From NCBI GenBank assembly GCA_030681615.1, contig JAUXSA010000177.1, positions 1 to 39,027 on the forward strand: a stretch of DNA of 39,027 nt. Direction: 5' to 3'. Below, piece after piece: positions 21,573-29,812 of the stretch. Under the pieces are notes generated by a model. That model was not told where the DNA came from. It was given only the letters and a program-made list of their open reading frames with translations, and searched no databases. Numbering within the stretch: the stretch's first letter is position 1; each line of letters opens with the position of its first letter. Origin of the DNA: Bacteroidota bacterium (GTDB lineage: Bacteria > Bacteroidota > Bacteroidia > B-17B0 > Aurantibacillaceae). A program made the position numbers and the translations under genes.

Positions 21573-23972
21573 ATGAAATCTAAAAAGACGCTACTTCTTT
21601 TAACTTTTAGCTTTATTAGTCTAGCATGTTTTACTCAAAATAGAAATCTCGACTCCCTACTAATTGCTTTAAAAATAGCGAAAGAAGATACCATTAAGGT
21701 GAATACCTTAATCGATTTAAGCAAACAACTTACAAATAAAGGCGATTACAAACAAGCAAAAAAACTGGCAGATCATGCATTTACCCTTGCCCAACAATTA
21801 AATTTTATAAAGGGGATAGCGAGCGCCCACCACAATATCGGAAATATTTATTTCGATCAAGGCAATTACACTGAAGCCATAAAAAGTTATTTTGCTTCAC
21901 TTAAAATAAGAAAAGAAATTGTAGTGGCACATCCTGATGATTTCGGGAATAAAAAGGCAATAGCTGCCTGTTATAACAATCTCGGAAGAATTTATTCAGA
22001 TCAAAGTAATTACCCTAATGCCTTAAAAAGTTTTTTTTATTCGCTTAAAATTAAAGAAGAGATTGATGATAAAAAGGGGATTGGCAATTCATACAATTGC
22101 ATAGGAATTGTTTATGAACATCAAGGCAATTACCCCGAAGCCTTAAAACATTATTTCTCTTCCTTAAAAATTTTCGAAGCAATTGGTGTGCCAAATCCAG
22201 ATGATTTCGTAAATAAAAAGGCAATAGCTAATTGCTATAAAAATATCGGAAATGTTTATTACCGTCAAAATAATTATGCAGAAGCCTTAAAAAATCAGTT
22301 ACTTTCTCTTAAAATCCAAGAAGAAATTGCATTAGTACATCCGGATGATTTCTTGAATAAAAAGGGAATAGCTGATTCCTATGTAAACATAGGGAATGTT
22401 TATTCCGATCAAAAAAATTACTACGAAGCCTCAAAAAAAAATTTCGCCGCACTTAAAGTTTATGAAGAAATTGGAGTGGCAAACCCCAATGATTTTGGGA
22501 ATAAAAAAGGAATAGCAAATACCTACAATAACATCGGAAATATTTATGCCGATCAAGGTAATTACACCGAAGCCTTAAAAAATCAGTTACTTTCCTTTAA
22601 AATAAAAGAAGAAATTGGTGATAGAGAAGGAATGACTACTTCTTACCTTAATCTCGGTTCAATCAACATAAAACTAAAGAAAGTTGTAGCTGCGAAAAAA
22701 CATTTGGATAATGCACTTGCCCTTTCATTAGAAATAGGAAGTAAAGATAACATCAAATTAGTTTACGATCGCTTATCAACCATAGATAGTGTGCAAGGTA
22801 ATTGGAAAGCGGCTTACGAACATCACAAATTATTTATTATCTACCGTGATAGTATAGACAATGAAGAAACTCAAAAGAAAACCATACAAGCCGGTATGAA
22901 ATATGAGTTTGAGAAAAAGGAAGCCTTAACCAAAGCAGAACAAGATAAAAAAGATGCCATGGCTGCTACCGAAATGAAAAAACAACAAATTATCCGATAT
23001 GCAGTAAGTGGTACTTTAGCTCTAGTTCTTTTATTTACTTTTTTTCTCTACAACCGTTTTCGGTTAATTCGCAAACAAAAAAATATTATTGAACTAAAAG
23101 AAAAAGAAACACAACAACAAAAACATATTATTGAAGAAAAACATAAAGAAATAACCGACTCTATCAATTATGCCGAACGTATCCAGCGTAGTTTTTTAGC
23201 AACAACCAAAATGTTGGATAAAAACTTAAAAGATTACTTTGTCTTTTTTAAGCCAAAAGACGTGGTAAGTGGAGATTTTTATTGGGCCGGAGAATTAAAC
23301 AACGGCAACTTTGCTTTCTGCTGTGCCGATAGTACAGGACATGGTGTCCCCGGTGCAATTATGAGTATTTTAAACATTTCCAGTTTAGAAAAATCTATTG
23401 AGCAAGAAGTCGAACCCAATGAAATATTAAATAAAACCAGGAAAATTATCATAGAGCGTTTAAAAAAAGATGGTAGTGCAAAAGGTGGTAAAGATGGGAT
23501 GGATTGTAGTCTGCTAGTTATCAATAAAGTGAGAACGCATCTTACGTTTGCCGCTGCTAACAACCCTGTTTTTATCGTCCGCCAACGTCATTACGAGAAA
23601 AGAAGCGATATTTTAATTAGTGAGATCGCTTCGCGTTCTATGGTCGTTCGCAAAGACGCATTTGAACTCATCGAATTCAAACCCGATAAAATGCCCGTAG
23701 GCAAACATGATAAGGATTTTGAATCGTTTAATATCCAAACCGCTACTTTACAACAGGGAGACCTCATTTACACTTTAACCGATGGTTTCCCCGATCAGTT
23801 TGGGGGAGAAAAAGGAAAAAAATATATGATTAAAAAGTTAAAAGAATTGTTACTACAAATTGCACCTTTAACCATGCCCAAACAACAGCAAAAATTAGCT
23901 CAGGAGTTTATTTCTTGGAAAGGAGACAACGAACAGGTAGACGATGTTTGCGTTATTGGAATAAAAATATGA
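21573..23972 (+). CDS. TPR sensor - transmembrane - SpoIIE/PP2C phosphatase (paralogue B)
   Basis: A 799-residue paralogue of the preceding protein with the same order: signal peptide (1-21, ending CFTQ), tetratricopeptide repeats (~45-425), a membrane helix (about 475-493), a coiled coil, and a SpoIIE-type phosphatase domain (~555-799) with Asp568, Asp586, Asp641/644 and the TDGFPDQFGG loop. Two things differ. The TPR array mixes 40- and 48-residue units; four units carry an extra loop of the form xxPDDFxNKK (residues ~119, 206, 254 and 302). The phosphatase domain also has about 25 additional residues (672-696) compared with A, produced by a palindromic DNA repeat inserted in frame. Catalytic aspartates are intact, so activity is expected. 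Probably co-transcribed with A. Confidence 0.87.
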   Translation: MKSKKTLLLLTFSFISLACFTQNRNLDSLLIALKIAKEDTIKVNTLIDLSKQLTNKGDYKQAKKLADHAFTLAQQLNFIKGIASAHHNIGNIYFDQGNYTEAIKSYFASLKIRKEIVVAHPDDFGNKKAIAACYNNLGRIYSDQSNYPNALKSFFYSLKIKEEIDDKKGIGNSYNCIGIVYEHQGNYPEALKHYFSSLKIFEAIGVPNPDDFVNKKAIANCYKNIGNVYYRQNNYAEALKNQLLSLKIQEEIALVHPDDFLNKKGIADSYVNIGNVYSDQKNYYEASKKNFAALKVYEEIGVANPNDFGNKKGIANTYNNIGNIYADQGNYTEALKNQLLSFKIKEEIGDREGMTTSYLNLGSINIKLKKVVAAKKHLDNALALSLEIGSKDNIKLVYDRLSTIDSVQGNWKAAYEHHKLFIIYRDSIDNEETQKKTIQAGMKYEFEKKEALTKAEQDKKDAMAATEMKKQQIIRYAVSGTLALVLLFTFFLYNRFRLIRKQKNIIELKEKETQQQKHIIEEKHKEITDSINYAERIQRSFLATTKMLDKNLKDYFVFFKPKDVVSGDFYWAGELNNGNFAFCCADSTGHGVPGAIMSILNISSLEKSIEQEVEPNEILNKTRKIIIERLKKDGSAKGGKDGMDCSLLVINKVRTHLTFAAANNPVFIVRQRHYEKRSDILISEIASRSMVVRKDAFELIEFKPDKMPVGKHDKDFESFNIQTATLQQGDLIYTLTDGFPDQFGGEKGKKYMIKKLKELLLQIAPLTMPKQQQKLAQEFISWKGDNEQVDDVCVIGIKI
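23586..23658. repeat. palindromic repeat inserted in frame in the phosphatase domain
   Basis: A 73-base imperfect inverted repeat. The outer arms are CGTCATTACGA (23586-23596) and TCGCAAAGACG (23648-23658), and the inner arms GAAGCGAT (23602-23609) and ATCGCTTC (23625-23632) are perfect. It encodes residues 672-696 of paralogue B, which are missing from paralogue A. The arm sequences resemble the dispersed GTCATTGCGAGGA...GAAGCAATCT-type intergenic repeats of Bacteroidota. Confidence 0.75.
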
Positions 23973-24008
23973 AAACGCAAACGGGAAAGTTTACCCTAAG
24001 CCTTATAA

Positions 24009-24035
24009 CTTCGCTCAAGATAAACTTAGTCGAAG
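24009..24035. repeat. CTTCG/CGAAG dyad after the phosphatase genes
   Basis: CTTCG (24009-24013) and CGAAG (24031-24035) enclose the segment TCAAGATAAACTTAG. It resembles the CTTGTCGAAG-type repeat seen near 17.5 kb. The surrounding arms (CCTTATAA and GATATAACG) extend the symmetry weakly. Without a T-run it is a repeat more than a terminator. Confidence 0.4.
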
Positions 24036-24060
24036 GGATATAACGTGGGGTAAGGGTTTA

Positions 24061-24243
24061 ATTACTTCTTCTAGACCGATCTTTCTAAATTTATTAATTG
24101 CCTTAAAACCATTCATGAATATCGATAAATTTAAACTAACAGGTACGGAAGGTGATATTTAAGAATTACGGAAAGTTTTTTTACCATTCAAAACTCTTGA
24201 TGACCTGGAATTTTGGCAAATAATTATGATTTGCATTAAAGTG
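24061..24243. other. intergenic region between convergent genes
   Basis: No gene is supported. A 15-codon frame begins at 24117 (MNIDKFKLTGTEGDI) and has no recognisable relative. No clear terminator for pdxH is seen. Confidence 0.3.
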
Positions 24244-24891
24244 TTATGGCGCAAGCCTCTTAATAAGCCACTTATCATCTTCAGGCTTTAATGAGAATTG
24301 TATTCTATCATGCAAGCGATTAGGTTGACCTTGCCAAAACTCATAAGAAAATGGTTTTAAACAATAACCGCCCCAAAAAGACGGATATGGAACTTCCTTT
24401 CCATTACATTCTATATCAAATAATTTATAGTTATTTTCGAGCGTAAATTTGTTATCAAGTTCACAACTTTGTGCAGATACCCATGCAGATATCTGACTGC
24501 CCCTTGGGCGCTCTTTAAAATATGCTTGAGAAACCACAGGATCTATTTGTGATACGGTACCATCAATTCTGATCTGCCGGTGAAGTTGTGGCCAGAAAAA
24601 TAAAATAGAAGCGTTTGGATTTTCATCAAGATCTTTCCCTTTCTTGCTATTATAATTTGTATAAAAAGTAAAGCCTTTCTGATCAAAATCCTTTAATAAT
24701 ACAGCACGGGCTGATGGAATACCCGATTTGCTTGCTGTAGCAAGGATCATTGCATTAGGCTCATCAACGTTTGAATTCAAAGCCTCATTAAACCAAAACT
24801 TAAATTGTTCTATTGGATCAGGGTAAACCGATTTTTCATCTAATAATTCTCCCTCGTAATGAGACCGTAGTTTACTAATATCATTTTCCAT
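24244..24891 (-). CDS. pdxH: pyridoxamine 5'-phosphate oxidase
   Basis: A 215-residue FMN enzyme that oxidises pyridoxamine or pyridoxine 5'-phosphate to pyridoxal 5'-phosphate using O2. Family segments: PNAMILATASKSGIPSARAV, LLKDFDQKGFTFYTNYNSKK (FMN phosphate binding), ILFFWPQLHRQIRIDG, YFKERPRGSQISAWVS and the C-terminal FWQGQPNRLHDRIQF. The length is normal. It is the last gene of the long cbb3-hemN array, 16 bases after the desaturase gene. Its position three genes after a PLP-dependent decarboxylase in the same unit may link cofactor supply with that enzyme, which is inference. Neither pdxA nor pdxJ is nearby, so it probably serves salvage as well. Confidence 0.95.
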   Translation of the reverse strand: MENDISKLRSHYEGELLDEKSVYPDPIEQFKFWFNEALNSNVDEPNAMILATASKSGIPSARAVLLKDFDQKGFTFYTNYNSKKGKDLDENPNASILFFWPQLHRQIRIDGTVSQIDPVVSQAYFKERPRGSQISAWVSAQSCELDNKFTLENNYKLFDIECNGKEVPYPSFWGGYCLKPFSYEFWQGQPNRLHDRIQFSLKPEDDKWLIKRLAP

Positions 24892-24907
24892 AATTATAAA
24901 TTTAATT

Positions 24908-25984
24908 TTATGCTTTACCTAATTCTTTTAATCGGTAAATGTGTGATAATAATGCATTTCTAAAGTTTGGTTTTAAGTTGTAACTCAACCCATACTCTTT
25001 AGCCGTTTGTTCTACAAGTGGTGCAAGTTGTTTATAATGTACATGACAAATATTTGGAAATAAATGATGTTCGATCTGAAAGTTAAGTCCACCAACGTAC
25101 CATGAAATAAAACTATTATTCCTGGCAAAATCGGAAGTAGTATTTAATTGATGAACACTCCAGTCTGTCTTTATATTCTCTTGTAAAACAGGTTGAGTGG
25201 CACCCTCAACTACGTGCGCCATTTGAAATACAAAACTTAAAATAATGCTGGCTGTCCAATGCATTATAAAAAAGCCAAGAACGATTTTCCATACCGAAAA
25301 ATTTGTAAACCAAAGTGGGAGACCAAAAATAATGGAAAGATAAATGATCTTTCTAAAAAACATTTTTGCAAATTCGTTAGCCATTTTTTTATTCTGACTT
25401 TTTATTAACCCGGCTTTATGATATTTATATAAGCGAGTAAAGTCGTTTGTAAGCATTGTTATCGTCATTAAACCATAAAATAAAAAAGCATAAATAAACT
25501 GGTATTTATGATATGCTTTAAGCGGTTTATTCTCTGATAACCTAATAGGGCCTTTGTCGTCTATATCTTCATCTAAGCCCGAAATATTTGTGTAGGTATG
25601 GTGTAAAACGTTATGCTGAATCTTCCAGTTTAAAACATTACTGCCTAAAAGATATAAAGTACCAGCCAATAAATTATTTACCCAATGCTTTTTAGAGTAT
25701 GCACCGTGACAAGCATCATGCATAACGCCCATGCCAATACCTGCAATTCCAAAACCCATTAATAAAACAAGGCCAAATGCAACTAACGTGTTTATAGGTA
25801 TAAACAAAATAATTAAAAATGGAACCAGATATGAACTGATCAAAACAACTGTTTTTAAAACCATTGCGGCATTTGCTTTTGTAGAAATATGATTTTCTTT
25901 AAAATAATCGTTAACTTTTTTTCTAAGATCAATTACAAATTGTTTCTCTACTTTATCTTTACTTGTAAATTTAATAGTTTGCAT
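24908..25984 (-). CDS. membrane fatty acid desaturase (acyl-CoA / front-end type)
   Basis: A 358-residue integral membrane diiron desaturase. The three histidine boxes are complete: His89-D-A-C-His93, His124-x-x-x-His128-His129, and Gln303-x-x-His306-His307 in NFQIEHHLFP. The glutamine in the third box is characteristic of front-end and linoleoyl-CoA-type desaturases, and a DesA3-like group is common in Bacteroidota. There is no cytochrome b5 domain, so a separate electron donor is needed. Four membrane helices are visible in two pairs. The start codon overlaps the stop of the preceding 4-TM gene by one base (TAATG), so translation is probably coupled. It consumes O2 and NAD(P)H-derived electrons, while its operon is controlled with a low-oxygen oxidase. 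Confidence 0.9.
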   Translation of the reverse strand: MQTIKFTSKDKVEKQFVIDLRKKVNDYFKENHISTKANAAMVLKTVVLISSYLVPFLIILFIPINTLVAFGLVLLMGFGIAGIGMGVMHDACHGAYSKKHWVNNLLAGTLYLLGSNVLNWKIQHNVLHHTYTNISGLDEDIDDKGPIRLSENKPLKAYHKYQFIYAFLFYGLMTITMLTNDFTRLYKYHKAGLIKSQNKKMANEFAKMFFRKIIYLSIIFGLPLWFTNFSVWKIVLGFFIMHWTASIILSFVFQMAHVVEGATQPVLQENIKTDWSVHQLNTTSDFARNNSFISWYVGGLNFQIEHHLFPNICHVHYKQLAPLVEQTAKEYGLSYNLKPNFRNALLSHIYRLKELGKA

Positions 25985-26448
25985 TATAGCTCCTTTTCCT
26001 TTTTAAATAATTTCACCCCAAAAATAAATAGGGAAACAACTTTTATAAATTCCATACCCACATAATAAAAATGAAGATTAGAAGAGGGTACTTCTAGCCC
26101 ACTAATATGCATCTCTGCCCTTTTATCCAAAGCAGGCAAAGCATATATAGTTTGCATTATAAGAATTATCAAAGCAAAAATCAAAAACAAATACTTCCAA
26201 TCTATTTCAATTTTTTTTGTAAGTATCAGATCAAAAATAATTCCCAATCCTAATACCAGTTCAACTTTGTTTAAAGCATTAAAAACAAGCCGTCCTATTC
26301 CTAACCCTAATTCCAAAGTAATTCCGGGAGCTTGAAATTTTAACCAGGCCTCCATAAAACTGATGGCACAAACAAAACCTATCCAAATACATGTTAAAAC
26401 AATAGTTAAGGGATATTTTACAGTTACTATGTATTTAATTTCAGCCAT
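25984..26448 (-). CDS. small four-helix membrane protein
   Basis: A 154-residue membrane protein with four hydrophobic helices (about residues 12-32, 55-75, 84-104 and 127-147). No family was recognised with confidence; conserved-looking polar residues lie in the loops (AWLKFQAPG, ALNKVE, LPALDKRAEM and SNLHFYY), which resembles DUF4149-type proteins only loosely. It overlaps the desaturase start by one base and follows hemN by 28 bases, so it belongs to the long operon. Translational coupling to the desaturase makes a partner role possible, such as membrane anchoring or electron transfer, but it has no haem-binding His pair or Cys motif that would prove it. Confidence 0.6.
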   Translation of the reverse strand: MAEIKYIVTVKYPLTIVLTCIWIGFVCAISFMEAWLKFQAPGITLELGLGIGRLVFNALNKVELVLGLGIIFDLILTKKIEIDWKYLFLIFALIILIMQTIYALPALDKRAEMHISGLEVPSSNLHFYYVGMEFIKVVSLFIFGVKLFKKEKEL

Positions 26449-26476
26449 TTGTTTTAATATCTCTTTTCATAGTTAA

Positions 26477-27826
26477 TTATGCAGTTGTGCTAAAAATACT
26501 TTTATCGGGTGTTTTATTCCAATAACGTTTATCAAAAGCAAGACAGATATTCCTTAAGAAAAATTTTCCGTTTTCTGAAAGAGATACTTTATTATGATCA
26601 ATACTTATCAAATGATCTTTAATTAATTCCGATAATCTTTCCATACTATTATCAAGTAGCATTTGATTACAAAATGTAGCGTTAAAATCACTTTCATGCC
26701 TACACATAAAATTTAAAATATGTTGCCTGATAAGCATATCTTCGTTACTTAGTATATGTCCTTTACCTATCGGAATTTTTCCTTTTGCAATACATGCCTG
26801 GTACTCCTCTACCGCTTTTATGTTCTGTGAGAAAGCCGACCATGTATCACTTATAGCTGAAGCGCCTAAGCCAATCAATAATTTTGTGTCGCTGGTTGTA
26901 TAACCCATGAAATTACGGTATAATTTTCCTTTCTTAAACGCCGATAAGAGCTCATCATCCGCTAACGAAAAATGGTCCATACCAATATCAGTATAACCTG
27001 CATTTGAGAATATTTCTTTTCCTGTTTCATATAATTTTCTTTTTTCTGAAGAAACGGGAAGATCTTTTTCTGTATATTTTCGTTGACCAGGTTTTAACCA
27101 TGGCACATGGGCGTAACTGTAAAAAGCGATCCGTTCAGGCCTTAACGCCACTATCTTCTCAATTGTAGATCGAACTGAATCGGTTGTTTGAAAAGGTAAA
27201 CCATACACAAGATCAATATTAATAGATTTGTAGCCAATGGCTCTTGCCTTTTCCATTACATCTCTTACCTCATTAAAAGTTTGATACCTATTAATAGTTT
27301 CCTGCACTTTATCATTAAAATCCTGAACACCAAAACTTACACGTTTAAAACCCAAATCATATAATGTTTGAAGATGTTGCGCTGTAGTGTTTCCGGGATG
27401 TCCTTCAAAACTAAAATCGGCACTTTCGCTAATATGGCAAGTACTTAAAATACTACTTAAGAGATAATGTAAATTCTCGTGCGAAAAAAAAGTAGGTGTG
27501 CCCCCGCCCAAATGTATTTCTTTTATTAAAGGTATTGCTTCAAATTGCGCCAAATATAAATACCACTCCTTAATTAGCGCCTCAATATATGGCAGCTCCA
27601 CTTTGTGATTAACTGTGATACGGGTATTACAGGCGCAGTAAGTACAAAGGCTTTCGCAGAAAGGTAAATGAATATAAAGACTAATACCGTCTTTATTATT
27701 TATGGTGAATGACTCCTTAACAAACTTCAACCATGCTTCCTCATTCAAATTATTTTCCCAGTAAGGCACCGTAGGGTAACTGGTATATCTTGGTGCCGGA
27801 ATGTTATATTTTGAGATCAGATCCAT
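26477..27826 (-). CDS. hemN: oxygen-independent coproporphyrinogen III oxidase
   Basis: A 449-residue radical-SAM enzyme that decarboxylates coproporphyrinogen III to protoporphyrinogen IX without O2. The [4Fe-4S] motif Cys57-x-x-x-Cys61-x-x-Cys64 lies in YIHLPFCESLCTYCACNTRI, followed by the SAM-binding HLGGGTPTF, the segment RVSFGVQDFNDKVQ and the C-terminal HemN domain (VYGLPFQTTD, ALVPWLKPGQ-type, GASAISDTW). Its length and an extended N-terminal RYTSYPTVPYW mark a true HemN rather than HemW. It begins six bases after the decarboxylase stop and supplies haem for the cbb3 oxidase under microaerobic growth, the usual reason for hemN to accompany cco genes. Confidence 0.96.
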   Translation of the reverse strand: MDLISKYNIPAPRYTSYPTVPYWENNLNEEAWLKFVKESFTINNKDGISLYIHLPFCESLCTYCACNTRITVNHKVELPYIEALIKEWYLYLAQFEAIPLIKEIHLGGGTPTFFSHENLHYLLSSILSTCHISESADFSFEGHPGNTTAQHLQTLYDLGFKRVSFGVQDFNDKVQETINRYQTFNEVRDVMEKARAIGYKSINIDLVYGLPFQTTDSVRSTIEKIVALRPERIAFYSYAHVPWLKPGQRKYTEKDLPVSSEKRKLYETGKEIFSNAGYTDIGMDHFSLADDELLSAFKKGKLYRNFMGYTTSDTKLLIGLGASAISDTWSAFSQNIKAVEEYQACIAKGKIPIGKGHILSNEDMLIRQHILNFMCRHESDFNATFCNQMLLDNSMERLSELIKDHLISIDHNKVSLSENGKFFLRNICLAFDKRYWNKTPDKSIFSTTA

Positions 27827-27831
27827 AATTT

Positions 27832-29076
27832 CTATTTCACATTTACCAGGCTTTCATTTTTTAATTCGGAAAGAAATTCATCAATAACCCCTTGCCTTAC
27901 ATGCGACATAACAACGATCTTGTACCATTCAGGCTTTAAATGGTTATCGGGTACCAAATGGTACTTTTTTGCAAGCGTATCACTAATACACTTTGCCATT
28001 ATGGTTACAATATTCAGATCGGGATTTCTAAAATATTGAATATTTAACTCAGTTAGTTTTTCGCAAAGGAATGTTGTCCGGTCAATTAAATGATGGATCT
28101 TTACACGCCATCCTGCCGATCCATGGATCCTTAAGATCATCCATACACAAACAGCATTGGCGCCCGAACGACTGCCACATAAGGTAAAATCCTTTCCTTT
28201 AACATAACCGGCTTCATTGGTACAAACGTATTTTAAATAATCTTTCCTGATCAAAAAAATACCTGTACCATAAGGAGCCTGTAACATTTTGTGTCCATCA
28301 ATTGAAAAAGAAGAAATGTTCTTGTTTTTAAATGTAAATGAACTTTCATGCTTGGTAAAAGGATATATAAAGCCTCCATACGCGCCATCCACATGCAATT
28401 TATAGTTAATATGTAACAGATCTAAAAATGAAGTAATTTTATCTATATCATCCACTGAACCAAACATGGTTGTAGACATATTCATATTTATGATAAAATA
28501 TTTAACACCCTTTGAAAGTGCTTCTTCAATTTTTCTTTCAAAATCTTTAATAAGAATTTCGCGCGAAACCTGATCTACCAAAATCTCTATTCCGCTTAAA
28601 TTCAAAAGATTTAAAGCTTTTGGTATAGAATAATGCGTATCTGTAGAATAAACAACAGCAATCTCATTCAATCTTGCATTGTAATTATCGATATAAAAAT
28701 TACGATAGATCCATAAAGCTTCTATATTAGCTTCGGTGCCACCACTGGCAACATAACCATCATAAGTGTCGGGCTCTGCCTCAAATATTTCTTCGCAACA
28801 AATTTTTATAAGATCTTTTTCAATTTCATGCGTACCGCTAAAAAAATCCTCATGCTCATCGCCAAAAGTATGTACACCAATGTGATTGGGATTTGCTATT
28901 AATGTAGATAAGAAGGGTGCGTCATTTAAAAACGCAGCATCATCATAAAATATTTCAGTATCTAAAAAAGTGCCTGGAATGCCCAGGATCTTTTCAGTTC
29001 TGTAATTTGTATTTTTACTTAAAGCATCAAATACCTTACTTTTAATTTGAGAGTATGAATATTTTTCCCAGAACAT
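27832..29076 (-). CDS. PLP-dependent group II amino acid decarboxylase
   Basis: A 414-residue PLP enzyme of the group II decarboxylase family (histidine/glutamate/tyrosine/aspartate decarboxylases). Key residues: the phosphate-binding SGGTEAN (111-117), His148 stacking on the cofactor (TDTHYS), Asp230 pairing with the pyridine nitrogen (HVDGAYGGF) and the Schiff-base Lys263 in DGHKM. The N-terminus FLDTEIFYDDAAFLND and the GDEHEDFFSGTHEIEKD segment most resemble bacterial histidine decarboxylase-like or MfnA-like enzymes, but I cannot fix the substrate. It lies between hemN (5 bases) and the SafE-like gene (1 base), within the cbb3 operon, which is an unusual position. Proton-consuming decarboxylation would fit respiration at low pH, but this is speculation. 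Confidence 0.85.
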   Translation of the reverse strand: MFWEKYSYSQIKSKVFDALSKNTNYRTEKILGIPGTFLDTEIFYDDAAFLNDAPFLSTLIANPNHIGVHTFGDEHEDFFSGTHEIEKDLIKICCEEIFEAEPDTYDGYVASGGTEANIEALWIYRNFYIDNYNARLNEIAVVYSTDTHYSIPKALNLLNLSGIEILVDQVSREILIKDFERKIEEALSKGVKYFIINMNMSTTMFGSVDDIDKITSFLDLLHINYKLHVDGAYGGFIYPFTKHESSFTFKNKNISSFSIDGHKMLQAPYGTGIFLIRKDYLKYVCTNEAGYVKGKDFTLCGSRSGANAVCVWMILRIHGSAGWRVKIHHLIDRTTFLCEKLTELNIQYFRNPDLNIVTIMAKCISDTLAKKYHLVPDNHLKPEWYKIVVMSHVRQGVIDEFLSELKNESLVNVK

Positions 29077-29077
29077 A

Positions 29078-29812
29078 TTATTTTTTATGACAACAATTAA
29101 TTTGTTTGTGACAAGTATTTACAACTGCAGAGCTATCTTCAGAAATTTTTGGACTGATATAGCTTATACCTAAATTTAAACCACGTAATATAAGTAAGAT
29201 CGCCATTACGCCAACAACAACCGGAACAGCTTTTCGGATCGAACTTCTTGTTTTTGCACCAAATAAATGGCTTGTGAAACTTATGGCAAACATAAAGGGC
29301 AAAGTACCAAAACCAAACGCGGCCATAAATAACATTCCATTAACTATATTTCCGGTAGCCACTGCTCCTGTAATTGCAATATAAACTAAACCACAAGGCA
29401 ATAAACCGTTCAATAAACCGATACTAAAAAAAGATCTTATTCCGTTTTTTTGAAACTGAGCGGCAATCTTATTTTTTAAATTATTTAATACAGAATATAG
29501 ATTTTTTAAAATACCCGATTTGTTTATTAACCTTTGCGGGATCAATAGGCCAAGTAATATTAATGAACCCAATATGATGGATAATATTTGCTGATAACCA
29601 AATAGCGCAAAACTTTGGCCTATTAAACCAAACACTAAACCAAATACTGAATAGGTTAAAATCCTTCCAAAATTATAAGTTAGAATAGCGATCAATTTTT
29701 CAGATCTTGTTTTATTATGCACCGGTAAAGCCAGTGCTATGGGCCCACACATACCAATGCAGTGAAAACTGCCTAAAAAACCTAATGATATGGCGGCTAA
29801 AATAAAACTCAT
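29078..29812 (-). CDS. SafE/UreH-like membrane protein of the cbb3 cluster
   Basis: A 244-residue membrane protein of the sulfite exporter TauE/SafE family, DsbD/UreH-like branch. Typical elements: LGSFHCIGMCGPIALALP with His17, Cys18 and Cys22 near the first helix, and GLLNGLLPCGLVYIAI in the second half. Six helices are visible. It begins immediately after ccoH, and in Bacteroidota this protein is a frequent companion of ccoH and ccoG. The conserved Cys/His residues in helix 1 and the C-terminal tail CHKQINCCHKK suggest copper handling or thiol transfer for CuB delivery, though the family label is sulfite exporter. The role is inferred from context. Confidence 0.75.
   Translation of the reverse strand: MSFILAAISLGFLGSFHCIGMCGPIALALPVHNKTRSEKLIAILTYNFGRILTYSVFGLVFGLIGQSFALFGYQQILSIILGSLILLGLLIPQRLINKSGILKNLYSVLNNLKNKIAAQFQKNGIRSFFSIGLLNGLLPCGLVYIAITGAVATGNIVNGMLFMAAFGFGTLPFMFAISFTSHLFGAKTRSSIRKAVPVVVGVMAILLILRGLNLGISYISPKISEDSSAVVNTCHKQINCCHKK

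Noticed and set aside
24117-24164. Short peptide gene MNIDKFKLTGTEGDI
   Set aside because: 15 codons, no promoter, no recognisable homologue, located between convergent genes.
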